Source: an uncultured Eubacteriales bacterium
GTDB taxonomy: Bacteria; Bacillota; Clostridia; Oscillospirales; Oscillospiraceae
Assembly: GCA_902465435.1 (NCBI GenBank)
Contig: CABQNH010000004.1
Span: forward strand, 1-64,000
Length of the DNA: 64,000 nucleotides
Direction of reading: 5' to 3'
Shown here: piece after piece, positions 1 through 10,600 of the stretch
Position numbering within the stretch: position 1 is the first letter of the stretch
Layout: each line of letters opens with the position of its first letter
Made by a program: the position numbers and the translations under genes
The notes under the pieces: generated by a model
Told to the model about the DNA's origin: nothing
Database searches by the model: none
What the model saw: the letters and a program-made list of their open reading frames with translations, nothing else

Positions 1-15
1 CAAAAAATTCAGAGG

Positions 16-24
16 TTATCCACA
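16..24 (+). promoter_or_regulatory. single DnaA-box-like 9-mer
   Basis: TTATCCACA is an exact match to the DnaA box consensus TTATNCACA. It stands alone at the window edge with no cluster of boxes and no dnaA/dnaN nearby, so an origin is not supported. It could be chance or a DnaA-responsive site upstream of the methyltransferase gene. Confidence 0.3.
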
Positions 25-199
25 GTTTTTATTCGGCACCTATTGTATAATGCGGATTGTGGCATTTGTGCGGTGTTGCCCTATCGCAAACCGACACAGC
101 AGGGCGCAGTCTCCTGCTTTTTTCTATTGCGTTTCAAAAAAAACTGTGCTACTATTCTATATTATAGGATTAAAAGGGATAGGATTGGCAGGCGAGGGC

Positions 200-952
200 A
201 TGGCGGCGGAATATATTACAAGCAGAAAAAATCCAATTGTGCAGCAGATCAAAAGGCTGCAGGCAAGCCGCGCCTATCGCAGACGCTGCGGACTATTTCC
301 CGCCGAGGGTGTCAAGCTTCTGGAAGAGGCCATAAAGTGGTATGACGGACTGGACACGGTACTGACCACGGAGCATGTCGAGGTTAGCCGCTTAGAGGAT
401 CGCGTGCGGCATATTATAGTGCCGGATAGCTTGATGTCCTTTTTGAGCGAGCAGGAGTCGCCGCAGGGCGCACTGTTCCTTTGCCGTCTGCCGCAGGACA
501 AGCCCCTGTGCCTGCAGCGCGGCGCGCTGATTCTCGACGGCATTCAGGATCCCGGCAATCTGGGCACGATCCTTCGCACGGCGGATGCGCTGGAGGTTCC
601 TGTTGTTCTGTCTGAGGGCTGCGCGGATCCCTTCTGCGCGAAAACGGTGCGTGCTTCCATGGGCGCGGTGTTTCGCACGCCGCCGCAGCTCGCTGCGCGG
701 GAGGCCATTCTTTCGGCCGCCGAGCAGGCGGAGATCCCAATTGCCGTGACTGCACTCAGCCCGGAGGCGTTGGATCTTCGTGAGGCCGACCTGCGCGTCT
801 GTGCAACGGTGATCGGCAGCGAAGGACGCGGCGTTTGTGAAGATTATCTCCAGGCGGCTGCGCAAAAGCTGATGATACCGATGAATGCGCGCTGCGAGTC
901 GCTAAATGCGGCGGTCGCTGCGACGATCGTTATGTGGCAGATGCGGCGCTAA
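200..952 (+). CDS. TrmH/SpoU-family RNA 2'-O-methyltransferase
   Basis: A 250-residue SPOUT-superfamily RNA methyltransferase expected to use SAM to methylate a ribose 2'-OH in rRNA or tRNA. The three family motifs are visible: DGIQDPGNLGTILRTADAL near residue 113, VIGSEGRGV near 205, and IPMNARCESLNAAVAA near 225. The N-terminal part (YITSRKNPIVQQIKRL) looks like the substrate-binding domain of RlmB/TsnR-type enzymes. The open frame extends 50 codons upstream, but that extension is not protein-like; the ATG at 200 follows a GGCGAGGG stretch and gives the usual family N-terminus. It is the first gene of the rightward block, 46 bp before dprA. The exact target nucleotide cannot be read from sequence. 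Confidence 0.9.
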   Translation: MAAEYITSRKNPIVQQIKRLQASRAYRRRCGLFPAEGVKLLEEAIKWYDGLDTVLTTEHVEVSRLEDRVRHIIVPDSLMSFLSEQESPQGALFLCRLPQDKPLCLQRGALILDGIQDPGNLGTILRTADALEVPVVLSEGCADPFCAKTVRASMGAVFRTPPQLAAREAILSAAEQAEIPIAVTALSPEALDLREADLRVCATVIGSEGRGVCEDYLQAAAQKLMIPMNARCESLNAAVAATIVMWQMRR

Positions 953-998
953 AGGAAAAATAACCGTAGAATAGAAAGAAAGACGGATGGGTGATTCT

Positions 999-2180
999 AT
1001 GCTCAAATACTGGATTTGGCTGACAAGCAGGAACGGGTTGTCCAGTCGGAGCATTCTTGCGCTTTTGCGTCGATTTCCCTCTCCCGAAGAGATTTATTTT
1101 GCGGAAGAGCGGGATTATCGCGAGGTTGAAGGCCTGGGAGAGGCGGATATCCCGCGGCTGATGAATAAGGATCTGGCAGATTGTGATCGCATTCTCAAGG
1201 AGTGCGACGAAAAATCCATTCAAATTCTGACGATGCAGGACGCAGCATATCCCCGTCGGCTCAAGAATATTGCCGATCCGCCTGCGGTATTGTATTACAA
1301 GGGCAGACTGCCGCTGTTTGATGCGGAGCCTGTTATCACCGTCGTCGGCTCCCGTTCGGCCAGCGCATATGGCCTTTTAATGGCAAAGCGACTCGGTTAC
1401 CAAATTGCGCGATGCGGAGGAATTGTTGTCTCGGGCGGTGCTCGCGGCATTGACTCGATGGCGCTGCGCGGCGCGCTTCCGACGGATCGTCCGACGGTCG
1501 TCGTTTTGGGCTGCGGCGTGGATGTTGTCTATCCAAGGGAGAACGCCGGACTGTTTGAGGATGTGACGCGCAACGGCTGCTTAATCAGCGAATATCCGCC
1601 GGGAACTCCGCCGGAGGGCTATCACTTTCCGGTGCGCAACCGGATCATGACAGGCTTGGGTTTGGGCGTTCTGGTTGTCGAGGCGGCGGAAAAGAGCGGA
1701 ACACTGATTTCCGCACAGCTTGCGCTGGATCAGGGAAGGGATGTCTTTGCGGTTCCCGGGAACGTCGGCCTTCCGTCCTGTGCGGGAAGCAACCGCCTGA
1801 TCAAGGAGGGGGCGTTTCTTGCGGAAAACGGCTGGGACGTGATGCACGAGTATGTATCGCTGTTCCCGGAGCGCATTGTGAACTTTCGCGGCACGGTCAG
1901 CATGACCCTGAACGCGTCTGAGCGGCAGGAGCAGGCCTTCCCGGCGGCAGAGCCGGTTCTTGAAATGCGCCGCGTCGATGCGCGGGATTGGTGTGAGCCT
2001 GCCGGACTGACGGAGGAGGAGCGGCGCGTGACTGCGCTCCTGCGTGACGGTGCAATGCACATCGACGATTTGATTGAAGAACTGCAGCTTCCTGCGCCGC
2101 GGGCAATGGCGCTGATGACGCTGCTTGAAATGAAGCACATTGTGTGCAGGCTGCCGGGCAGCCGCTATGAACTTGCATAA
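999..2180 (+). CDS. dprA: DNA-processing protein DprA/Smf
   Basis: DprA binds incoming single-stranded DNA and loads RecA during transformation. The protein of 393 residues has a SAM-like N-terminal region, the Rossmann core with VGSRSASAYG near residue 115 and SGGARGIDSMALRGAL near 142, and a C-terminal winged-helix part (EERRVTALLRDGAMHIDDLIEEL, about 338-360). An in-frame ATG at 987 is possible, but the ATG at 999 gives the family-like N-terminus MLKYWIWLT and has GGGTGA just upstream. topA follows after 13 bp, the common Firmicutes arrangement. A comEA-like gene at 55.9 kb is a second competence-type gene in the window, though competence itself is not shown. Confidence 0.95.
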   Translation: MLKYWIWLTSRNGLSSRSILALLRRFPSPEEIYFAEERDYREVEGLGEADIPRLMNKDLADCDRILKECDEKSIQILTMQDAAYPRRLKNIADPPAVLYYKGRLPLFDAEPVITVVGSRSASAYGLLMAKRLGYQIARCGGIVVSGGARGIDSMALRGALPTDRPTVVVLGCGVDVVYPRENAGLFEDVTRNGCLISEYPPGTPPEGYHFPVRNRIMTGLGLGVLVVEAAEKSGTLISAQLALDQGRDVFAVPGNVGLPSCAGSNRLIKEGAFLAENGWDVMHEYVSLFPERIVNFRGTVSMTLNASERQEQAFPAAEPVLEMRRVDARDWCEPAGLTEEERRVTALLRDGAMHIDDLIEELQLPAPRAMALMTLLEMKHIVCRLPGSRYELA

Positions 2181-2193
2181 ATCGGAGGTTTTT

Positions 2194-4491
2194 ATGGCAA
2201 AGGGTGCAAGCAATCTTGTGATTGTGGAGTCGCCATCCAAGGCGAAGACAATTGGAAAATATCTTGGCTCTTCCTATACAGTTAAGGCCTGCATGGGTCA
2301 TCTGCGTGATTTGCCCAAGAGTAAGATGGGCATTAACTTTGAAACCTTTGAACCGGAGTATCAGCCGGTGAAAGGGAAAGAGGCGCTGATTGCAGAGCTG
2401 CAAAAATCAGCGGACAAGGCGGCGACTGTTTACCTCGCAACCGACCCGGATCGCGAGGGAGAAGCGATCTCCTGGCATTTGAAGGAGCTTTTGGCCTTGC
2501 CGGAGAATAAAACCAAGCGGGTCACGTTTAACGAAATTACAAAAAAAGTTGTGATGCAGGCAATTGACGCGCCGCGCGGTATTGACTATGATCTGGTAGA
2601 TGCACAGCAGGCACGCCGCGTGCTTGACCGCATCGTCGGCTATGAGCTCAGCCCGCTGCTGTGGAAAAAAATTCGGAAGGGTCTTTCTGCCGGCCGCGTC
2701 CAATCGGTTGCGACACGGCTGGTCGTCGACCGCGAAAATGAGATTCGCAGCTTTGTTCCGAAGGAATACTGGTCTCTCGACGCGTATCTTTCCGCCGAGG
2801 GCGAGAGCGGCAGCTTCGCCGCACATTACTACGGAAGCCCCCAAAAGCGCGAGTTGCATACGGAGCAGGAGGTCGACGGCGTTGCCAATGACCTCGCCGG
2901 AAAGCAGTTTACGGTGGAGAGCATCAAAAAAACGGAGAAAAAGCGCAATCCGGCGCCGCCTTTTATTACTTCGACGCTTCAGCAGGAGGCCTCCCGCCGC
3001 CTGAACATGACGCCGAAGCGCACCATGGCCATTGCCCAGCAGCTTTATGAGGGCGTGGATATTACCGGTGAGGGAACGCTCGGCCTGATTACCTATATGC
3101 GTACCGATTCGCTCCGGCTTTCTGAGGAAGCGCTTGCTGCGGCGAAGGAATTCATTACTGTGCGCTACGGCGCGCAATACTATAATGGCACACCGCGCCG
3201 GTTTAAGTCGAAGGGCTCTGCGCAGGATGCGCACGAGGCGATCCGGCCCAGCAATGTCCGGCTGGACCCGGATGCCATTCAGGGCGACCTGACGCGGGAG
3301 CAATATAGATTGTATAAGCTGATCTGGAGCCGATTTGTTGCATCCCAAATGGCAGTTGCCATGTATGATGCGGTTTCCGTGGACTGCGTTTGCGGAAGTC
3401 ATCTTTTCCGTGCGAGCAATCAGGTCATGAAGTTCGCAGGCTTTACAGCGGTCTATGAGGAAGGCCGCGATGATGAGACGGAGGAAAAGTCCTCCCGCCT
3501 GCCGATGCTTACCGAGGGAACAAAGCTGACGCTTCTCAAAACGGAGAAGGAGCAGCATTTTACGCAGCCGCCTGCGCGTTATACCGAGGCGACGCTGGTC
3601 AAGGCCATGGAGGAAAAGGGCGTTGGGCGTCCCTCTACCTATGCCGCGACGGTTTCCGTCATTCAGGATCGGGAATATGTGACAAAGACGGACAAGCGTC
3701 TTGCGCCGACGCCCTTGGGTGAGGTCGTTACGACGCTGATGGAGGAGCGCTTCCAGGACATCATTGATGTTGAGTTTACGGCAAATATGGAAACGCAGCT
3801 CGACGAGATCGAAGCAGGACATGCTGCATGGCGTGACGTTCTGGCGAAATTCTATGCCGACTTCCATCAGGAGCTTCTGGATGCGGAAAAGGCACTTGAG
3901 GGAACGCGCCTTAAGGTTCCGGATGAGGAAACGGATGAGGTTTGTGAGCTTTGCGGCAGGAAGATGGTCGTAAAGGTCGGACGCTTCGGCAAATTCCTTG
4001 CCTGCCCGGGGTTTCCGGAATGCAAGAATACCAAGCCGATGGTGGAAAAAATGCCGGGACGTTGCCCAAAATGCGGCGCGGGTATGCTCAAGCGCAAGTC
4101 AAAGCGCGGCTTTGCCTATTATGCCTGCGAGCGCGGTGCCGAGTGCGGCTTTATGTCTTGGGATGTGCCGACGGCGCAGGATTGCCCGGTCTGCGGGAAA
4201 ACGATGTTTAAAAAGTCCGGCAAGGGGCGCATGAAGCCCTTCTGCATCAATGAGGAATGCCCGGAGTTCCTGCCGGAGGATCAGCGCGGCTATAAGCGAA
4301 AGAGCGCTGCGCAGACGCCGGAGGACGCGGAAAACGTTCCGCAGCCGGAGCCGACTGCGGAAACAACCGGCGCAAAAAAGAAAGCAGCCGGAAAAGTGGC
4401 CGCAAAGCCGAAGAAGGAAACCAAAACCACAAAGAAGGCTGCGGCAGAAAAAAAGCCGAGAAAATCGGCAAAGAAGGAGATGGAGTCTTGA
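2194..4491 (+). CDS. topA: DNA topoisomerase I
   Basis: Type IA topoisomerase that relaxes negatively supercoiled DNA by single-strand passage. The 765-residue protein starts with the TOPRIM motif VIVESPSKAKTIGKYLG (about 9-25) and carries DPDREGEAISWHL near 84. The active-site tyrosine lies in ITYMRTDSLRLS near 299. Three C-terminal four-cysteine zinc motifs follow, beginning CELCGRK, CPKCGAG and CPVCGKT (about 580-690), then a Lys/Ala-rich basic tail. The ATG at 2194 follows GGAGGT at 2184-2189; the upstream in-frame ATGs lie inside the dprA end and lack such a site. Its stop overlaps the TTG start of trmFO, so the two are probably translationally coupled. Confidence 0.98.
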   Translation: MAKGASNLVIVESPSKAKTIGKYLGSSYTVKACMGHLRDLPKSKMGINFETFEPEYQPVKGKEALIAELQKSADKAATVYLATDPDREGEAISWHLKELLALPENKTKRVTFNEITKKVVMQAIDAPRGIDYDLVDAQQARRVLDRIVGYELSPLLWKKIRKGLSAGRVQSVATRLVVDRENEIRSFVPKEYWSLDAYLSAEGESGSFAAHYYGSPQKRELHTEQEVDGVANDLAGKQFTVESIKKTEKKRNPAPPFITSTLQQEASRRLNMTPKRTMAIAQQLYEGVDITGEGTLGLITYMRTDSLRLSEEALAAAKEFITVRYGAQYYNGTPRRFKSKGSAQDAHEAIRPSNVRLDPDAIQGDLTREQYRLYKLIWSRFVASQMAVAMYDAVSVDCVCGSHLFRASNQVMKFAGFTAVYEEGRDDETEEKSSRLPMLTEGTKLTLLKTEKEQHFTQPPARYTEATLVKAMEEKGVGRPSTYAATVSVIQDREYVTKTDKRLAPTPLGEVVTTLMEERFQDIIDVEFTANMETQLDEIEAGHAAWRDVLAKFYADFHQELLDAEKALEGTRLKVPDEETDEVCELCGRKMVVKVGRFGKFLACPGFPECKNTKPMVEKMPGRCPKCGAGMLKRKSKRGFAYYACERGAECGFMSWDVPTAQDCPVCGKTMFKKSGKGRMKPFCINEECPEFLPEDQRGYKRKSAAQTPEDAENVPQPEPTAETTGAKKKAAGKVAAKPKKETKTTKKAAAEKKPRKSAKKEMES

Positions 4492-5786
4492 CGGTTCGTG
4501 TCATTGGCGCGGGACTGGCCGGGTCGGAGGCGGCGTGGCAGCTTGCGCAGCGCGGAATTTCCGTAACGCTGCATGAGATGAAGCCGCAGAAAATGACCCC
4601 TGCGCATCATACGTCGGACTTTGCGGAGCTGGTCTGCTCCAACTCCCTGCGCGGTGACCGCCTGGAAAATGCGGTCGGTCTTCTGAAAGAGGAGCTGCGC
4701 CGGGCGGGAAGCCTGATATTGGCCTGTGCGGACGCTACGCGTGTGGAGGCGGGCGGCTGCCTTGCAGTTGACCGGCACGCCTTTTCCCGGATGGTTACGG
4801 ATCGGATTCGCTCTCATCCCAATATTACGGTAGTCGAGGGCGAGGTTACTGAAATTCCGGAGCCGCCGATCATCCTTGCAACTGGCCCATTGACCTCAGA
4901 GGCGATGGCGGGTGCAATACAGAATTATTTTGGCGGAACAGATTACCTGCATTTCTATGACGCGGCCGCGCCGCTCATTACGGCGGACTCCATCGACAGG
5001 AATCGCGCGTGGTTTGCCTCTCGCTATGATCGCGGTACGCCGGACTATATTAACTGTGCGTTGGAGCGGGAGGAGTACCTTGCGTTTGTGCAGGCGCTTG
5101 CTACGGCACAGGAGGCCGAGGTGCACGGCTTTGAGGACAAAAAGGTCTTTGAGGGCTGTATGCCGGTCGAGGTGATGGCGCGCCGCGGCGTCGATACGCT
5201 GCGCTATGGCCCGTTGAAGCCGGTCGGTCTGACGGACCCGACCACCGGACGCGAGCCGTATGCCGTTGTGCAGCTTCGCCGGGATAATCAGGCAGGCGAT
5301 ATTTATAATATGGTGGGCTTTCAGACGCATTTGCGCTTCCCGGAGCAGAAGCGGGTTTTCTCCATGATCCCCGCGCTGAAAAATGCAGAATTTGTACGCT
5401 ACGGGGTAATGCATCAGAATACGTTTCTGAATTCTCCCAAGCTGCTCGACTGCTATTATGCCGACAGGAGAAACCCGTTGGTTGCCTTTGCCGGACAAAT
5501 GACCGGCGTGGAGGGCTATGTGGAGTCCACGGCCTCCGGGTATCTTTCCGCCGTTGCAATGGCGGCCAAGATCAAGGGGCAGATGCCGCCGGTTTTCCCG
5601 CGTACAACGGCAATCGGCGCGCTGGGCTATTACATCAGTGACGAATCGGTTGTGCATTTTCAGCCGATGAATATCAACTTTGGCATTCTGCCGCAGCTTG
5701 GCTATCGTGTAAAGGGAAAGGCAAACAAAAACCTTGCCATTGCGGAGCGCGCGCTTGCGGCACTCGATACCGTACTCGAAAAATAA
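4488..5786 (+). CDS. trmFO: methylenetetrahydrofolate--tRNA-(uracil-54) methyltransferase TrmFO
   Basis: FAD- and folate-dependent enzyme that makes m5U54 (ribothymidine) in the T-loop of tRNAs, using 5,10-methylene-THF as carbon donor. The 432-residue protein begins with the dinucleotide-binding motif RVIGAGLAGSEAAW and contains the family segment FAELVCSNSLRGD near residue 47. The start is TTG at 4488, overlapping the topA stop (TTGA), with AAGGAGA at 4474-4480 as ribosome binding site. Length and the topA-trmFO order are standard for Firmicutes. Confidence 0.95.
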   Translation: MTVRVIGAGLAGSEAAWQLAQRGISVTLHEMKPQKMTPAHHTSDFAELVCSNSLRGDRLENAVGLLKEELRRAGSLILACADATRVEAGGCLAVDRHAFSRMVTDRIRSHPNITVVEGEVTEIPEPPIILATGPLTSEAMAGAIQNYFGGTDYLHFYDAAAPLITADSIDRNRAWFASRYDRGTPDYINCALEREEYLAFVQALATAQEAEVHGFEDKKVFEGCMPVEVMARRGVDTLRYGPLKPVGLTDPTTGREPYAVVQLRRDNQAGDIYNMVGFQTHLRFPEQKRVFSMIPALKNAEFVRYGVMHQNTFLNSPKLLDCYYADRRNPLVAFAGQMTGVEGYVESTASGYLSAVAMAAKIKGQMPPVFPRTTAIGALGYYISDESVVHFQPMNINFGILPQLGYRVKGKANKNLAIAERALAALDTVLEK

Positions 5787-5805
5787 CAGAAACGGAGTTG
5801 CGTAT

Positions 5806-6831
5806 ATGAGAATCATTTTAGACGCCATGGGCGGCGACCATGCGCCGCAGGCCGTTGTGCAGGGCGCAATGGCGGCCGCAGCGGAGTTCGGCGTGGAAAT
5901 TACGCTGGTGGGACGCGGCGAGGACATTCTCAACTGCATGAAGGAGCTTGGCGAGGACACGCTCCCGCAGGGCATGGAGATCGCCAATGCGGACGATGTT
6001 GTCGACGCGCACGACGATCCCAGCACGGTAATGCACAGAAGAAAGAATTCTTCTATGCTGATCGGGCTGAAAATGCTGGCGGAGGGGCAGGGCGACGCGT
6101 TTATTTCCTGTGGAAATACCGGCGCGCTTTTGACAGCTGCGACGCTGATCGTAAAGCGCATCCGCGGCATCCGCAGAGCGGCGTTCGGACCGGTGATCCC
6201 GACCAAGGAAGGTGCGGCGATCATCATTGACGCCGGGGCGAATATTGACTGTGCGCCGGAATTTCTCCTGCAGTTCGGCTGCATGGGTTCTTATTACGCA
6301 AAAGCCTTTTTAAAGCAGTCGAACCCGCGTGTCGGTCTGCTCAATAACGGCGCGGAGGACAGCAAGGGTATGCCGCTGCAGCGGGAAGCGTATCAGCTTC
6401 TGAAGAAGGCTGGTGATGACGGTGTCATTCAGTTTGTGGGCAATGTGGAGGCGAGAGACGTTCCTTTGGGTGCGGCGGATGTTGTGGTCTGCGACGGCTT
6501 CTCGGGAAATGTGCTGCTCAAGTCGGTGGAGGGCACGGCGCTCTTTATGTCCTCCATGCTGAAGCATCAGGTTTTCGGGCGCAATCTCTGGACGAAAATC
6601 GGTTATTTGTTCAGCCGTTCCGGCGTGAAGGAGCTGAAGCGCACAATGGATTACCGCGAGACCGGCGGCACGCTGCTTCTGGGCATTGGGAAGCCGGTCA
6701 TTAAGGCACACGGCTCTTCCGATGCCCGCGCGATCCGCAGTGCCGTCCGTCAGGCCGTTCAGGCGGTGAACAGCGGCGTGTGCGAGCATATCCGGGAGAA
6801 TATTTCTCAGATGACGATAACGAAGGAGTAA
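5806..6831 (+). CDS. plsX: phosphate acyltransferase PlsX
   Basis: PlsX converts acyl-ACP to acyl-phosphate at the membrane for PlsY, the entry to phosphatidic acid. The 341-residue protein starts with the hallmark MRIILDAMGGDHAPQAVVQG and contains SCGNTGALL near residue 103 and DGFSGNVLLKS near 230. The ATG at 5806 follows ACGGAG at 5792-5797; the longer upstream frame lies within trmFO. rnc follows directly after 3 bp. The acpP or fab genes that often sit between plsX and rnc are absent here, so acyl carrier protein must be encoded elsewhere. Confidence 0.96.
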   Translation: MRIILDAMGGDHAPQAVVQGAMAAAAEFGVEITLVGRGEDILNCMKELGEDTLPQGMEIANADDVVDAHDDPSTVMHRRKNSSMLIGLKMLAEGQGDAFISCGNTGALLTAATLIVKRIRGIRRAAFGPVIPTKEGAAIIIDAGANIDCAPEFLLQFGCMGSYYAKAFLKQSNPRVGLLNNGAEDSKGMPLQREAYQLLKKAGDDGVIQFVGNVEARDVPLGAADVVVCDGFSGNVLLKSVEGTALFMSSMLKHQVFGRNLWTKIGYLFSRSGVKELKRTMDYRETGGTLLLGIGKPVIKAHGSSDARAIRSAVRQAVQAVNSGVCEHIRENISQMTITKE

Positions 6832-6834
6832 ACC

Positions 6835-7521
6835 ATGCAAAACGATTTGGAACGGGCGATCGGGTACCGTTTTCGGGATAAAACCCTGCTCTTTCGCGCC
6901 ATGACGCATAGCTCCTACGCAAACGAGGTGCAGAAGAACAGTCTTTACAGCTATGAACGACTGGAATTCCTCGGGGACTCCATCCTCGGCTTTGTGGTTG
7001 CGGACTTTCTGTACCGGACGCGTCCGGATCTTCAGGAGGGCGAGCTGACAAGAATGCGTGCCGATGCGGTCTGCGAGACGAATCTTGCGCGTGTTGCGCG
7101 CAGCCTGAACGTGAGTGAGCATATGCTGCTGGGGCACGGCGGCGAGCACGACGGAAGTCGACAGCGTTCGAGCATTTTGTGCGACATGATGGAGGCAATC
7201 ATAGCGGCCGTTTATCTTGACGGCGGCTTTGATGCGGCAAAGCAGCTCATTGAGCGGCAGATCCTCTGCGATATTTCGCGCACAGCGCACCCGGCAGAGG
7301 ACTATAAAACGCATTTGCAGGAGCTTGTGCAGCGTGAGAAGGATCAGAGAATTCAGTATCGACTGATCGGGGAGTCCGGGCCGGATCATGACAAGCACTT
7401 CTCTACGGAGGTGCTGCTCAACGGCGAGATCGTCGGCTGCGGGGAAGGCAGCAGCAAAAAGCGCGCAGAGCAGATGGCGGCGAAGGTTGCAATCGAGCGG
7501 TTGTTTCCTGCGAACAAGTGA
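6835..7521 (+). CDS. rnc: ribonuclease III
   Basis: Double-strand-specific endoribonuclease that processes rRNA precursors and structured mRNAs. The catalytic domain holds the signature YERLEFLGDSILGFVVADFL (about residues 41-60). The C-terminal double-stranded-RNA-binding domain spans about 158-225 (DYKTHLQELVQREKD through KKRAEQMAAKVAIERL). The length of 228 residues is normal. GAAGGAG just before the plsX stop serves as ribosome binding site. A rho-independent terminator follows at 7542. Confidence 0.97.
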   Translation: MQNDLERAIGYRFRDKTLLFRAMTHSSYANEVQKNSLYSYERLEFLGDSILGFVVADFLYRTRPDLQEGELTRMRADAVCETNLARVARSLNVSEHMLLGHGGEHDGSRQRSSILCDMMEAIIAAVYLDGGFDAAKQLIERQILCDISRTAHPAEDYKTHLQELVQREKDQRIQYRLIGESGPDHDKHFSTEVLLNGEIVGCGEGSSKKRAEQMAAKVAIERLFPANK

Positions 7522-7541
7522 AGAATGACAATTTTTTCAGA

Positions 7542-7590
7542 TTGCCGCATCCCCATTTCGGGGGATGCGGCAAACTTTTCGCGTTTTTTC
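7542..7590 (+). terminator. rho-independent terminator after rnc
   Basis: A 13-bp perfect stem (TTGCCGCATCCCC at 7542-7554 with GGGGATGCGGCAA at 7561-7573) with a 6-nt loop, followed by T-rich sequence with TTTTTT at 7584-7589. It separates the dprA-rnc operon from the smc promoter. Confidence 0.8.
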
Positions 7591-7598
7591 GATAGTAC

Positions 7599-7627
7599 TT
7601 GCAAAAGCGGAAAAGAATTGTTACAAT
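7599..7627 (+). promoter_or_regulatory. sigma-A promoter of the smc operon
   Basis: TTGCAA, a 17-bp spacer, then TACAAT. It lies 35 bp before the smc start and directly after the rnc terminator, so smc begins a new transcription unit. Confidence 0.75.
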
Positions 7628-7661
7628 ATAAAAATGGAAATTATAATTGGGAGAAGAATCG

Positions 7662-10600
7662 ATGTATCTGAAATCCCTTGAAATTCAAGGCTTTAAATCC
7701 TTCCCGGATCGCACGGTGCTGACCTTTGACAACGATATTACGGCAATCGTCGGTCCGAACGGCAGCGGAAAGTCAAATATCTCCGACGCCATCCGCTGGG
7801 TCATGGGGGAGCAGTCGACCCGTGCGCTGCGAGGCGCAAAGATGGAAGATGTGATCTTCGGCGGAACGCAGAAGCGTTCGCAGGTCGGTTTTGCAGAAGC
7901 CTCTCTGATTATGGATAACTCCGACGGCGCATTTCGAATCGATGCTTCGGAGATCATGGTCACAAGACGGTATTACCGCTCCGGTGAAAGCGAATACTAT
8001 ATCAATAAGCGCGCAGCCAGACTGCGCGACGTCAACGAGCTGTTCATGGATACCGGCCTGGGCCGCGAGGGCTATTCCAATATCAGCCAGGGCAGAATTG
8101 ACGAAATCCTGTCGGTCAAGAGCACGGATCGCAGAGAGATTTTTGAAGAGGCTGCCGGAATCTCCAAATACCGGCACAGAAAAGAGGAAACGGAACGCCG
8201 CCTTGCCGCAACGCAGGATAATCTGCTGCGCATCGGCGATAAAATCTCCGAGCTGGAGCTGCAGGTCGAGCCGCTGCGAGAGCAGGCTGCGCGCGCGCAG
8301 AAGTATCTGGAGTTTCGCGGCGAGTTAAAAGGGCTGGAGCTTGCCGTGTGGCTGGATGCGCTGGAACGGCTGGCTGCCGCCGCCAAAAAGGCGGAGGAGG
8401 ATTACCGTTCCGCTGCATTTATCCTGCAACAGGAGCATGACGCGTTAAACAGCCTGTATTCCATGGCAGAGTCTTTAAGCTTCTCGCTGCATGAGCGGGA
8501 TTTGAAAACGGAGGCACTGCGGGATGAAATTGCCGCAATGGAGACTGAGGGGCAAAGAACCGAGGGACAGCTTGCCGTTTTGCAGAGCAACCGCGACAAT
8601 CGCTGCGCCAATATGGAGCGAATTTCTCTGGAGCTTTCCGAGCAGGAGAACCGTACTACCGGTATTGCGGAACAGATCGCGGCTCGCTTGCTGCGTGTGC
8701 AGCAAATTGAGCAGCAGGCGCTTGCGCTCCAGCAGCGTCTGGATGAAACGCTTTCGGAGAGCAGGCGGCTTGCCGAGTCTGCCGAGGGCATGACACGTCG
8801 CTTTTTGGAGCTGAGAGAGGAGCAGGCCAAGGCGCAGGCCGGTCTTGCCGCGGCGGACACGGAGCTGCAGAGCCTTGCCGCGTCGCTTTCTCAGTTAGAG
8901 GCGCGCAGACAGGAGCTTGCTTCCGATCGGGAGCAGGCTGCCGCCCGCGAGCAGCAGACGCAGCAGACGCTGCATTCCTGCCAAAAAAGATTATCGGAAG
9001 CAAGAGAGAACGTACAGGCTTCTCAAAATCGGATCAGCGGCTTTCAGCTTCGGCTGCAGGCACGCGCGCAAAAACGCGACGCGCTGAGCAAAACGCTGCA
9101 TGAGCTTACGGTCAGCCGGGATACGACGCACTCACGCCTTTCCGTGTTTGCAGAGATGGAGCGGGAATACGAGGGCTATTCCAAGGCGGTCAAGCGGGTA
9201 ATGCAGGAGGCCTCCCGGGGGACGCTGCGCGGAATTCACGGTCCGGTTTCCAAATTGATTCAAACGGATGACCGCTATACAGTCGCAATTGAGATTGCGC
9301 TTGGCGCGGCTATGCAGCACATTGTCTGCTCCAGCGAGAACGACGCAAAGGCGGCAATTTCGTATTTGAAGCGCAGCGATTCCGGCCGCGCGACCTTCCT
9401 GCCGATGGATGTCCTTCACGGGAAACGTCTGCAGGAAAAGGGGATTGAGCAGTGCCGCGGTTTTGTCGGCGTAGCCTCCGCGTTGGTTCGCTGCGAGGCG
9501 CAGTATCAGGAGATTTTGGAGAATTTGCTGGGGAAGACTGTGATCGCAGAGCAGCTGGACGCAGCCATTGCGATTGCCGGGCGCTATGGACACCGTTTCC
9601 GGATTGTCACGCTTGACGGGCAGGTCTTGAACGCCGGCGGCTCGATGACCGGCGGTTCGGTTTCCCGTTCCTCCGGCATCCTGTCCCGCGCAAACGAGGT
9701 GAAACGTCTGCAGCTTCAAATGAAGGAACTGGAGAAATCCCTGAGCGAGACCAAAACCGCGCTGACGGAGGCAGAGCGCGCCGCGGCACAGGTCGAATTT
9801 GAACTAACTACGGCAAGAGGAGAGCTTCGCAGCGCCGAGGATGCCGTGCTGCGCCTGGAGGGGGAAGAAAAGCAGTATGCTCTTCTTGCGCAGACCATTG
9901 CCGATGCGCTTTCCTCTGCCGATGCGGAGCAGCAGGCGATCTGTCGGCGCGTTAATTCGGAGCTTGCGCGCCGGGAGACGCTCCAGTCCGGCCGTACCGC
10001 GCTGGAATCTTCTCTGCGGCAGATGAACGATGCGCTGCAGGAGGTATCCGACGGGCAGAACGCAGCGACAGAGCAGTCGGCGGCGCTGCATGAGCAGATC
10101 ACGTCGCGGCGCATGGAGCTTGCGGCGCTGGATGCGGAAAAGGCGACTGCTTCCGATGCGGTGGAGCAGCTGCGTCAGCTTGAGCGGGATATGCAGGGCG
10201 ACCGCACGCAGAAGCAGACGCTGATTGCCTCCATCGAGGCGGAGGTCGCGCAGATCGATGAACAAATGGAAAATACGCGGCAGCTTCTTCTGGAGCACGG
10301 GGAAAAGACGGAGGAAAAGCGCGCTGCATTAAAGGCTGCCATTGCCGAGCGCATGGAGGTCGAGGCAAAGAAGACCGCTACTGAGCGTGAGGCGCAGAAT
10401 AAAAACAAGGACATTTTGAATCTGGAGCGCGAAAGTGCACGCCTGGAGAGCAGAAAGAACGCGGCGGAGCTGGAAGAAAAGCAGATCGTGGACAAGCTGT
10501 GGGACAGCTACGAGCTGACGCCGGGTACCGCGCCTGCGGAAAAGGCGGAGATCGACTCCGTGCAGCAGGCAAACCGCCGCATTGCAGAGTTGAAGCGAAA

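Noticed and set aside
1..60. Replication origin at the window start
   Set aside because: Only one DnaA-box-like 9-mer is present, with no cluster, AT-rich unwinding region or dnaA/dnaN neighbours.
2407..3867. 486-codon minus-strand frame
   Set aside because: It lies entirely antisense to topA and has no family likeness.
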